The translations under genes were made by a program, and so were the position numbers. A model generated the notes under the pieces. It did no database searches. It saw nothing but the letters and a program-made list of their open reading frames with translations, and had not been told where the DNA came from. Positions 7,922-16,306 of a DNA stretch of 64,000 nt are shown one piece after another; within the stretch, counting starts at the first letter, position 1, and the number at the start of each line of letters is the position of its first letter. Where the stretch lies: positions 1 to 64,000 of the forward strand of contig CAJQUW010014373.1 of the NCBI GenBank assembly GCA_907163375.1, written 5' to 3'. The DNA is from Prostheceraeus crozeri. Its lineage: Eukaryota > Platyhelminthes > Polycladida > Euryleptidae.

Positions 7922-8594
7922 TTAGCTCTTCTAAAAAAATTTTATCATCACTAAAAGTTTTACCATCACTAGAAATTTTGCCATCCTTTTTATTTTTATC
8001 ATCAACTTTTTCTGTCTGTGATTGAAATGATATTTGATTTACTTCATTAGCTATTTGATCAAATTTTTCAATCTCATCTAACGTAATAACATTATCATCA
8101 CATACTCTTTGAAAGTAGTAATGTAGTTTATCATAGACTTCTTTAATATGTAAATGCTTAGTTTTTAATGATTTTCGTTTCTTAGTTATTAAAGATTTAT
8201 CTAACATTGTAGCAAGTGAAGTTGCAAAAACACCCGTACCTGTTAAAGCTGTAGCAACTACTGGAATTACTAAAACACCTGAAGATATAACAACTGTTAA
8301 AGCACCTAAACTTATTGTTAAGAATATGCCAATTCCTTGTGTTACATTCTTAACTTTACTCCATCTCTTTCTTAATTTTTTATAATGCTCTAATCTTAAT
8401 AATAATTGGGATTCCTTATCTTTCATATAACGTACTCTATCTTTGTGTTTTTCAATATTTAATTCACTTATTTTTAATTGAGATAACGAAGGATATATTC
8501 TTGAGGTTCCTTCCATTTCTGAAGTTCCTTCCATTTCTGAAGTTCCTTCCATTTCTGAAGTTCCTTCCATTTTTAAAGAAATATTATTAGTCAC
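7869..8594 (-). CDS. Two-helix membrane protein of the virus-like element
   Basis: A 241-aa protein convergent with the ATPase gene. The N-terminus is four EGTSEM repeats. A basic coiled-coil segment (LEHYKKLRKRWSKVKNV, near 68-84) leads into two hydrophobic segments (about 86-107 and 110-130, rich in Gly, Val, Ala and Thr), then a charged helix (ITKKRKSLKTKHLHIKEVYDKL) and an acidic motif VITLDEIEKF. This architecture recurs beside polB and the packaging ATPase in invertebrate loci; a virion membrane or membrane-lytic role is plausible but not shown. The C-terminus dissolves into LLNKT repeats. A TATA box on this strand at 9188-9196 is a distant candidate promoter. Confidence 0.65.
   Translation of the reverse strand: MTNNISLKMEGTSEMEGTSEMEGTSEMEGTSRIYPSLSQLKISELNIEKHKDRVRYMKDKESQLLLRLEHYKKLRKRWSKVKNVTQGIGIFLTISLGALTVVISSGVLVIPVVATALTGTGVFATSLATMLDKSLITKKRKSLKTKHLHIKEVYDKLHYYFQRVCDDNVITLDEIEKFDQIANEVNQISFQSQTEKVDDKNKKDGKISSDGKTFSDDKIFLEELKTLLDKTLLNKTLLNKT
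8505..8572 (-). repeat. 18-bp tandem repeat encoding EGTSEM
   Basis: Four near-identical 18-bp units (GTTCCTTCCATTTCTGAA on the plus strand) at the 5' end of the minus-strand gene, in frame. Confidence 0.9.
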
Positions 8595-8660
8595 ATGATA
8601 TATTTTAAAAACCTGAAAGATGGATAAAATTCATGAATTTGAAATTCTCAAATTTGAGAT

Positions 8661-8850
8661 TTTCGGTGTCCTGCAACGGTCATGATTTTCAAGGTAAAAA
8701 TTGTAATTCACAAATTTGAGATTCTTAACTTTTATGATTTTTCGGTGTCCTGGAACGGTCATGATTTTCAAGGTAAAAATTGTAATTCACAAATTTGAGA
8801 TTCTTAACTTTTCTGATTTTTCGGTGTCCTGGAACGGTCATGATTTTAAG
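8661..8850. repeat. 79-bp tandem repeats with GGTGTCCTGGAACGGTC motif
   Basis: Two full units and one partial unit of about 79 bp, each starting at CGGTGTCCTG(G/C)AACGGTC and containing TTCACAAATTTGAGATT. A solo copy of the 17-bp head lies at 9158-9174, near the right end of the AT-rich element. The stretch 8595-9190 has no credible gene. Confidence 0.85.
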
Positions 8851-8860
8851 GGTGAAAATC

Positions 8861-8893
8861 GAACCGAAGGTTCTAGGGCTTCGCGCTTCGCCC
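8861..8893. repeat. Double-hairpin element, copy 8 (extended second hairpin)
   Basis: GAACC-GAA-GGTTC, then TA, then GGGC-TTC-GCGC-TTC-GCCC. It sits within the third 79-bp repeat unit and interrupts it, which suggests insertion after that repeat formed. Confidence 0.85.
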
Positions 8894-8957
8894 GATTGTA
8901 GTTCTCAAATTTGAGATTTTGAAAAATTTGAAAAATTGGGTATTTTTAAAAACGTCC

Positions 8958-9121
8958 AAATTCATGAATTTAGACCCTTTTTCAGGTTTTTAAGACCTAA
9001 ATTCATGAATTTATGTCGTTTTTAAAAGTACCATTTTTGAAAAAAATGGTACTTTTTGAATGAACCAAATTCATGAATTTAGGTCTTAAAAACCTGAAAA
9101 AGGGTCTAAATTCATGAATTT
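8958..9121. repeat. 164-bp near-perfect palindrome with AAATTCATGAATTT arms
   Basis: The 55-bp arms 8958-9012 and 9067-9121 are exact reverse complements. Each is bounded by AAATTCATGAATTT, and a smaller hairpin (GTACCATTTTT... AAATGGTAC) sits in the 54-bp centre. Flanking DNA extends the symmetry imperfectly. The position near the right end of the virus-like element fits a terminal hairpin, joined inverted termini or a replication origin. Confidence 0.9.
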
Positions 9122-9187
9122 ATGTCGTTTTTAAAAGTACTAATTTTTTGATTTTATGGTGTCCTGGAACGGTCTTTTACCCATTAC

Positions 9188-9196
9188 TTTTATATA
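9188..9196 (-). promoter_or_regulatory. TATA box on the minus strand at the element edge
   Basis: The minus strand reads GGGGTATATAAAAG, a consensus TATA box. It points into the virus-like element, toward the iterated motif and the membrane-protein gene about 600 nt away. It also lies where the composition changes from very AT-rich to balanced. Confidence 0.45.
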
Positions 9197-9216
9197 CCCC
9201 TCTAACGCGACGCAAC

Positions 9217-9330
9217 GTTCAAGTTGACTGATAGCAGATTCAACTTAATGATAGTATTCGCCAGTCCGAAGACTGCCCAGGGCAAACCGCGTGGAGGTTC
9301 TATCATGTCTTGCCCCTAGGTGGCCCTTAA
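9217..9330 (-). ncRNA. Candidate structured RNA segment downstream of the 408-aa gene
   Basis: The minus strand can form several short stems: CAGTC-TTCG-GACTG (9262-9275, a stable C(UUCG)G loop), a GGGCAA...TTTGCCC stem enclosing about 25 nt, and a hairpin at 9221-9246 with AAGTTGA/TCAACTT arms around CTG-CTAT-CAG. The same types of hairpin recur upstream of the gene. No coding frame is seen. This rests on visible base pairing only. Confidence 0.4.
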
Positions 9331-9453
9331 GAGAGCCGATGGTTCGTTCTCGGGAGTAAATTGATGGGGTGGTGAAGGCAGGCAAAGATCTGCAATGAAA
9401 ATGATATGTATTAGAATAGGATATACTATCTTATTTGCTTTTCACTTACCAAG

Positions 9454-10680
9454 TTAGTCATCCTTAGGCAGTCTCGCGGGCTTCCTGATTGAAAATTTGT
9501 GCAGATGCCCGCGCATTCTTAGTGTGGCGTGGAGGCATTTCTTGCTCGGATGTCCATGATAGCATACAATGCTTTCGTCCAGGCTTTTATTGACGAGGAC
9601 TTCGCCGGCCAGATGGTTATCCCGAATAGGGATGTGGAACTCAAACAAACGATCCTCATTCACACGTTCCCACTCATCCCTCATGCGCTCCAACTTCTCA
9701 CACGCCTGCCTCTCATCACCCCGCCGAGCCACAGTCCTCTCCAACTCAACATTCCTCGCTCTCAACACACTCATCTCCTTCATCATCTCCTCAAACTTCG
9801 CTTCTGCCTCTCCCATTCTCCTCTCCGCAGCACTCGCCCTCTTCTCACACTCATCATTCTTGTCTTCCAACACTCGCACATTCTCCTTCAACTCTTTCAC
9901 AACACGCCTCATACGGATATTCTCATCTGCCACCTCCTTACATTTCACCTCCTTCATTTTCAGCTCACTCAACTCACTCAACGTTCTCTCATTCACCTTC
10001 TTCAAACTTTCGTAGCGATCTACCAACAAAGCATGTGCCGCTTGCTGCGACACATGCTTCTTTTCCATGTCCTCATCCCACCGCGCCGACTGCTTCCGTA
10101 CCCCACCACCCTTCACTATTGGGGAAGATGAGCTCTTCGGGGGGTCGGTGATGACGATGTCTGACACCTCCGATGACGAAGAGCTCAACTTCCTCACACA
10201 CTTCCTCACTCGCTCCCTATCCAAATCCACATCATCCTCATCATCACTCTCAAACACTCTCTTCCGCCACTTGTCAGCCTTCAAACCGGCCACAGCATTC
10301 TCTACCTCATTCTCCACAGCATTCCCACTAGCATTCTCCACAGCATTCTCACTAGCATTCTCAACAACATTCCCACTAGCATTCTCAACAACATTCTTGG
10401 CCTCTTTCTCCAACATTCGCTCCTTCTCAGCATTCATCAACTCCACAAATCTCAAATCGGTCACCAACCCTCCTGTACACTCACCATGCCTCCGATAAAA
10501 CTCGGCCTCCTGCCCAACAACCAACAGCACCCTGCACTTCACACAGGCAACCCTATTCAGGATAACCATGTGGTCGGCCCCTGCCTTCCTTATGTGGTCC
10601 CTGAGACCGTCTCGGCGGTTGATTCGACCGCATACGCACATTTTAATGTGAAACTTCTTATTTCTATCATTGTTCACCAT
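9454..10680 (-). CDS. Zinc-finger, acidic, coiled-coil protein of unknown function (coding exon)
   Basis: An intact 408-aa ORF with GC content far above the virus-like element beside it. Residues about 14-35 (CVCGRINRRDGLRDH...H) and 46-67 (CVKC...H..C) look like two zinc-binding modules. A VENASGN-type repeat follows (near 98-128), then an acidic/Ser patch (ESDDEDDVDLD, SSSSSEV) and a long coiled coil (about 215-325). The basic C-terminus carries HGHPSKKC and MRGHLHKFSIRKP. I do not recognise the family. Splice signals frame it: a TACTAAT-like branch site, pyrimidine tract and ACAG end at 10712, and a strong donor CTTG/GTAAGT starts at 9449, 4 nt past the stop. It therefore reads as one coding exon (9450-10711) of a minus-strand gene with untranslated exons on both sides. 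It could be a host gene or the gene of a mobile element. The plus-strand ORFs here are antisense shadows. Confidence 0.7.
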   Translation of the reverse strand: MVNNDRNKKFHIKMCVCGRINRRDGLRDHIRKAGADHMVILNRVACVKCRVLLVVGQEAEFYRRHGECTGGLVTDLRFVELMNAEKERMLEKEAKNVVENASGNVVENASENAVENASGNAVENEVENAVAGLKADKWRKRVFESDDEDDVDLDRERVRKCVRKLSSSSSEVSDIVITDPPKSSSSPIVKGGGVRKQSARWDEDMEKKHVSQQAAHALLVDRYESLKKVNERTLSELSELKMKEVKCKEVADENIRMRRVVKELKENVRVLEDKNDECEKRASAAERRMGEAEAKFEEMMKEMSVLRARNVELERTVARRGDERQACEKLERMRDEWERVNEDRLFEFHIPIRDNHLAGEVLVNKSLDESIVCYHGHPSKKCLHATLRMRGHLHKFSIRKPARLPKDD

Positions 10681-10775
10681 TTTTGCTGTCGGTACTCAGA
10701 TTTCTCGTTAACTGTAAGATAATGAAATTAGTATAAGTTTTGAATCATGTAGTACAGTCATATTCCTAAAGCATT

Positions 10776-11021
10776 ACACTTAGTCAGGAATGATAGATGT
10801 GAGTGTAGTGAGTGGCACTCGATCCCGTCGACAGCCCGAAGGCCTTGTACCGATCACTAGGGAAGTGAGAGATCTTCCCCGATACCCGCTCTTTACAGCT
10901 AAAGACATCATTGACACTGCCCCGAAGTGGTAACAGCAACGCCGAGTCAAAGGTAGTGATCAGTAGCTGGGATCTAACCCCTCAAAGCTGCCTTAGTTAA
11001 ATTTCTGATAGCAGATTTGAA
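10776..11021 (-). repeat. Structured 245-bp repeat, copy A
   Basis: About 95% identical to copy B, 316 bp further on. Internal pairing includes a C(UUCG)G hairpin on the minus strand (10831-10848), a GGGAAG...CTTCCC hairpin, and a long-range stem GATCACTA/TAGTGATC. It ends in CTGATAGCAG. It lies in the probable 5' intron or leader of the 408-aa gene. Confidence 0.85.
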
Positions 11022-11091
11022 TGTAGTATACAGCCTAGAACATAATATCATCATTCAACATTCAACTTAGTCAACATTCAACATAATATCA

Positions 11092-11348
11092 ACACTTAGT
11101 GAGGAATGATAGATGTGAGTGTAGTGAGTGGCACTCGATCCCGTCGACAGCCCGAAGGCCTTGTACTGATCACTAGGCAAGTGAGAGATCTTCCCCGATA
11201 CCCGCTCTTTACAGCTGAAGACATCATTGTCACTGCCCCGAAGTGGTAACAGGAACGCCGAGTCAAAGGTAGTGATCAGTAGCTGGGATCTAACCCCTCA
11301 AAGCTGCCTTAGACTTAGTTAAATTTCAAATCTGATAGCAGATTTGAA
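11092..11348 (-). repeat. Structured 245-bp repeat, copy B
   Basis: Second copy, with the C(UUCG)G hairpin at 11147-11164, a long-range stem CTGATCACTA (11166-11175)/TAGTGATCAG (11270-11279), and a perfect hairpin CAAATCTG-ATAG-CAGATTTG at 11327-11346. In B the long-range stem is a perfect 10 bp, whereas A has a mismatch. Confidence 0.85.
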
Positions 11349-11483
11349 CTCAGGATACTTGAAAACCTTAGTCTATATGTTAAAACTTTGAAAAAACTGA
11401 AAATTAAGAATTTTTAAAAAATTCCGCATTTTACTACTCATACTACTTTTAAAAAATTTTATCAGTAGTAAGGACACTATCAA

Positions 11484-11541
11484 ACTCTATCATACAAACT
11501 TTGAAGTAGCAAGATAGCTTGCCTACTTCAAAAGATAGAGT
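11484..11541. other. Long stem-loop with ATAG loop
   Basis: The inner hairpin at 11501-11531 pairs TTGAAGTAG with CTACTTCAA and CAAG with CTTG around ATAG, with a single bulged C. ACTCTATC (11484-11491) and GATAGAGT (11534-11541) form an outer stem. It sits between the leader exon and repeat B of the minus-strand gene. Confidence 0.7.
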
Positions 11542-11584
11542 CCTTTGAAACACCCGATATCGGGAGCTCAGAGCGACGACCGTC

Positions 11585-11640
11585 GCTTACCTCGTCTTTC
11601 GATGAAGTGATCAGACTTACGTTGTCGGGGGTTTATATAT
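11585..11640 (-). promoter_or_regulatory. TATA box and leader-exon splice donor for the minus-strand gene
   Basis: On the minus strand TATATAAA (about 11633-11640) is followed about 45 nt later by GACGAG/GTAAGC, a good donor with exon end at 11591. This predicts a start near 11605-11612 and a very short untranslated first exon spliced toward the acceptor at 10712. Both signals and their order fit a real promoter, but transcription is inferred. Confidence 0.5.
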
Positions 11641-11813
11641 GCTCGGAAGAAAACTTAAAATGGCTCTATCTCCAAAAGTATTCATCGTAGCGACATGCGG
11701 TTTGTTGCAAACGATTCGTCTCATCATTCTTTACAATATGACACCTGAACCATTCTCATATGACCACGGGAAGTTGGTCCGCCAGCACATGTCCATGTAA
11801 CATGCCACAAGTG

Positions 11814-12056
11814 AAAAAATTCCTAAGTGTCAGAGCTCCAGTGTGGTGAAAATTTTGAAAAATTTAAAACTTCCGAATTTCGACCTGGGACCTTTACCAA
11901 AACATTTTTCATCAAATTTCACTGACCTCCCCCCCCCTCATTCACAGAAATTTGATGAAAAATGTTTTGGTGACGGTCCCAGGTCGAAATTCCACACTTT
12001 GGAAAATTTTCAAAATTTTACCCATACAAAGCCACTCTGACACTTAGGATTTTTTC
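11814..12056. repeat. Foldback repeat centred on a C-rich spacer
   Basis: The arms begin and end with TTCCTAAGTGTCAGAG / CTCTGACACTTAGGA and continue through a shared GGTCCCAGGTCGAAATTCC-type core (11845-11918 inverted to 11948-12025). The centre has a C run. The right arm is the first unit of the tandem array that follows. Confidence 0.8.
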
Positions 12057-12835
12057 AGGTGAGCGAGCTCCGACCTAAAACCTTGTAACCGCTCTAACTT
12101 TTGAACGAAGACAGATAGGAACAAGCCGATTCTTTCACTGAATTTGTCTCACTCTTAGCTTTCAAACGAGCTATTGCACGACAAAATCCGTCCACTAGAA
12201 GCCAAGATCGAAGCTAGCTGTCCAGAGGGGGGGGACGTCAGTGAAATTTCAAAATTTGATGAAAAATGTTTTGGTGACGGTCCCAGGTCGAAATTCCACA
12301 CTTTGGAAAATTTTCAAAATTTTACCCATACAAAGTCACTCTGACACTTAGGATTTTTTCAGGTAAGCGAGCTCCGACCTAAAATCTTGTAACCGCTCTA
12401 ACTTTTGAACTGTTGGTCCGATTGACTCGCAACAAAAAATGTTGTCGAGCAGTTTTTTCTCCTCTTTCAAACGAGTAGCTGTAAGACAAAATCCGTCCAC
12501 TAGAACCAAAGTTAGAAGATTGCTGTCGGGGGGGGGTCAATGAAATTTGATGAAAAATGTTTTGGTGACGGTCCCAGGTCGAAATTCCACACTTTGGAAA
12601 ATTTTCAAAATTTTACCCATACAAAGTCACTCTGACACTTAGGATTTTTTCAGGTGAGCGAGCTCCGACCTAAAATCTTGTAACCGCTCTAACTTTTGAA
12701 CGAACACAGATAGGAACAAGCCGATTCTTTCACTGAATTTGTCTCACTCTTAGCTTTCAAACGAGCTATCGCACGACAAAATCCGTCCACTGGAAGCCAA
12801 AATCGAAGCAAGCTGTCCAGGGTGGGGGGGCGTCA
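11948..12835 (+). repeat. About 295-bp tandem array with G-run boundaries, three units
   Basis: Units start near 11948, 12247 and 12541 with TTTGATGAAAAATGTTTTGG and contain AGGTGAGCGAGCTCCGACCT. Each ends at a G run of 7-8. The right arm of the preceding foldback has been amplified together with its flank. There is no coding frame. Confidence 0.85.
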
Positions 12836-12845
12836 GCCGAAAATT

Positions 12846-13092
12846 TTTTCTCTCCGATTGACTTGAAACTCACCCTACCGATGCAGAATTTCACGCTGAA
12901 TCCGAATCTGACCTCCGTTTTCTCATCCGATGCTTCGTTTGGACGCTACACACCAAAACGTCCCAAATTCTAACTCTGTCGTTTTTCGAAAAATGTTGAA
13001 AATTTTTTCTCACCGATTGCCTTGAAACTCACCCTACCGATGCAGAATTTCACGCTGAATACGAATCCGAACTCCGTTTTCTCATCCGACCA
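12846..13092 (+). repeat. 157-bp direct duplication
   Basis: CTTGAAACTCACCCTACCGA and flanks (about 12846-12945) recur at about 13003-13092 with few changes. Confidence 0.8.
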
Positions 13093-13256
13093 CTCCTTCC
13101 ACTCGAAACAACCCATTTTACAACCCAACATTCAGCAGATTGCACCAAAAACATCACACACTATAGCCTCAAGACTAATCCTGGCGGTCGCCCACGTCAA
13201 CCTAGACGGTCGCCCACGTCAACCAGGCGGTCGGACCAACTCACCCGAGTCTCACA

Positions 13257-13427
13257 CTCTGTCGTTGCAGAGGGGGGGGGGAGTCAGCGAACATGTTGTG
13301 AACGTGAACCCACCTGGCCGGCACACCACGACAGACCACAACCTCTGTCGTTCCAGAGGGGGGGGGGACTCAGACACGAAGCACCACGGCGGCCGACCAC
13401 GACACTCTGCCGTGCCAGAGGGGGGGG
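13257..13427 (+). repeat. Three hairpin-plus-G-run units
   Basis: CTCTG-TCGTTG-CAGAG (13257-13272), a near copy at 13343-13358 and CTCTG-CCGTGC-CAGAG (13405-13420) are each followed directly by 7-9 G and then (G)ACTCAG. Spacing is irregular (86 and 62 bp). An overlapping 154-aa frame has the composition of repeats and is not a credible gene. Confidence 0.8.
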
Positions 13428-13479
13428 ACTCAGCGATGGCGGCCATCTTGCGCGGTCCAGAAGTGGAGTTTTGCTTACT

Positions 13480-15700
13480 ACTATAGGCTATTCCTGTTTC
13501 CTAGCAAAGCTAATATTCGCGACAAATCAACCTCAAAGCACGCGGGAAAAAATCACGAAAAAACGCAGAGACATCTCTTGACGGAGCAAAGAAGGCGCGG
13601 CTAGTCTACCCCAAGGAGCAAATGCAATCAGCATTCCTTGGTCAAAGAAAAGAGTGCCGACCATGTCAAACAAATCCACAAAACTGTGAAAAGATTCCAG
13701 TTTTACGCTTTCATGTTCGGGTCAGCTAAAAAGATGCAAAGATGAGAAAAGCTAATACTGACTATATTTTGTGATATAAATCTTTGACAACATAGGTTCA
13801 ATATTATAGCAGTTACGACACTTCAAGTAGTCGTTATGCATAATAAATATGCTTCGACAATTCCTGAATCCACCACGATAAATTGCAGCTCGCGTTTAAC
13901 TCTAACGGCAAAGTAGCGGGAAGATATTCTAACGGCAAGTATAACGCGATGATATTAGTATAACGCCAGAGCTCCTAATATAACGGCAATATAACGTCAA
14001 TTGAAATCATCTAACTGCACCTGGCGTTAGATTTTTTACAGTGTAGATCAGATTTATTGGGAATTTTATGCTGTATGTCGTCGTTTCTACTTCCATAGTA
14101 CCGTTAGCAGGACACTTGGTTAAATCTACTTTATGAATCAAGTTTTATTAACATCAGTTCATTCAAGCGATATTTTTCGTGCAATCATGTTGACTTACAT
14201 ATCTCAAACATAACTATTTTTGCGTTCATGAATTATAATGTGTTTGTATTTCGGATTGATAATACGCTTAATTTCAAAACTACATAATGCATAATTGTTG
14301 ATGGTTGAATACTTATTGATTATTTATTATATGCATTAGACTTACATGTATTAAAATCGAATTCAGTATTGAAAGTATGGCTCTTGAATGTCATTACCTC
14401 ACTACTTACAAGACAGTAGTAAGTGCCATGCATCATTAGCGTGATCTTTATTGACAAAAGGCCTTAAATCAACATACTTTAGACATAATTGATGCTTTCT
14501 TTTAACATTGTGCTGGTATGGTTTTAGTATGTAAAGCATACCACACTTGAAATAACATGCGAAAAGCATTCAAATATATACAAAAATATACCAAAAAAAT
14601 ATTTTGGTATGCATCCTTCGTATGTGATTGGTATTGAGTGATTTACAGTATGGTCACAGCACGACGGGTTTTTAATAAGAAGATTTGGATGACGCAGTCA
14701 TCAGTGGCACGTCGGTAAGTAGTGAAATATGACTCAGCAAGACTGTGTACAGTCTTAGATTTAAAGATTAGAAACTACAAATAATATATGCAGAAAGTTA
14801 CAGGTTGATTGAAGTAGAAGGAGAACCATGCGTTAGGGCAAAGTCAACTAAAATATTGAATTTACTCGAAATTGATCATTTTTTGCGTGATAGCTTTATA
14901 GGCATGTGTAGTATTCTGGCTAGATTATTTTGCCCAACATAAAATCAGCAACGTAAAACAAATGATTGTTTTATCAATACGAACGGCATGGCCAAAAGAT
15001 TGCAGCACAGAGAATCATTACGAAACAAGTGAATAGCTTTTCTTGTCATTTCTACAAAATCATAAGCCAAATTTATCAAAAAAAAGAGCACTCGTATTCA
15101 GCCTTACAGACTTTGACAGGTTAGCATGCATAGGCCTAGTTGATGACGGCTCGCTTTCGAGCATTTGATCAAAAAAAATTCACTAGTAAACTAAAATGAG
15201 CTCACTGTATGATGTGCATCATCAAATTATGCCCTCTACATGTCAACATCCGCGAATAAGAAAGCTTGTAAACTAGGACAAAATTCATCTTCATTCATGC
15301 TGTCCATGTTTTGATTCATATGACTGCCTTCCCATTGGCCTTCACAGTACTTCCTCGTGAAATCGGCTAGTCCATTCACTGCACGCTACGCCTGCAGACA
15401 GTGGTGTTTATCGCAGCTGACGTCATCACGAGCATTAGACAAGCGGATATCTTGTTCACCAAATCGTTGCAGAGTGTCGGATACGGATAGAAGTGACAGC
15501 TAATGTAAAAACTTGCTTTTAAGACAATAGAATCAAAAAAGGAAGTTTACCCGGAGTACACCTTTAAGCACGTTCCAGGTCAATGTTGCTAGATCTAAAG
15601 AAGACTCAGATTAGTGAAGCCTGCTATAACTTATTTGCAAATTCTCGACATCAAAGCCTCAGGCCAAGGCTGTTCAGGAGAACAAAATCAAAGTCCATTC
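13480..15700. other. Intergenic, with a TAACGGC motif cluster
   Basis: No credible gene. Between 13895 and 14040 the motif TAACGGC/TAACGCC recurs about seven times in both orientations, ending with CTGGCGTTAGATTTTTTACAGTG, which resembles a decayed MITE end. The rest is AT-rich and shows nothing recognisable. Confidence 0.5.
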
Positions 15701-16306
15701 GGTACTTATGGATTATCTCCCCCCCCACGTTTTCAATTTTTTTCTGAAATTTTCACCAAACTTCAGGTGAACGTACTTAAGCGTACTTTCTACCCATAGA
15801 CAAAAATCTATGCAAATCCGACAAGTACTTTTTGAATTAGAGACGAGAACTTGAAGTGTAGCGAAGTCTGCAGCTTGATCTGACTTCGTCTGTTCGACGC
15901 ATCATTGTAATCGGGTTTGCATTGCTCTCTTTCTGTCTTTGTCTCATCCACTGCTATTTGAAATCTTCCCATAACCCTACCACACCTTTCGTAAGTTAGT
16001 CATATTAATGGAAAGAGTGTGGTCTGGGTCATTGCCACTTAAAGAGTTGTCGCGACATGACTTTGTTGACCTAGTGCTATCTGCTCAGACAATGAGGTCA
16101 GGCAAAGTCAGATCAAACTGGTGAGATCGCTACACTTTACGTCATCGTCTATAATTCAAGAAGAACTTGTCGCACTTGTATAAATTTTTGTAAGTGGATA
16201 GAAAGCATACTCAAATACATGTATCTGAAATTTTGTGACGGTTGATTCATTTCAACGGATTTTAGACAAATTTGAAAACGCGGGGGGGAGATAACCCATA
16301 AGTACC
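15701..16306. mobile_element. Foldback MITE with C-run termini
   Basis: Inverted ends start GGTACTTATGGATTATCTCC, run into C7-8 and continue to CGTTTTCAA; the right end (about 16271-16306) mirrors them. Pairing continues inward through the GTGTAGCG...GATCTGACTT segment, giving arms of about 190 bp. No transposase and no clear target duplication. Confidence 0.75.

Noticed and set aside
9529-10722. Plus-strand ORFs of 200, 148, 143 and 78 aa
   Set aside because: They are antisense to the 408-aa minus-strand exon and are rich in Ser, Leu and His, as expected for shadows of a coiled-coil gene.
9217-11531. Hammerhead or HDV-like self-cleaving ribozyme
   Set aside because: CTGATAGC resembles part of the hammerhead core but the CTGATGA...GAAA pair is absent, and no HDV-like double pseudoknot could be traced by eye.
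13022-13486. 154-aa ORF as a gene
   Set aside because: It runs through duplicated non-coding repeats and G-run hairpins; its Gly/Arg/His-rich composition comes from them.
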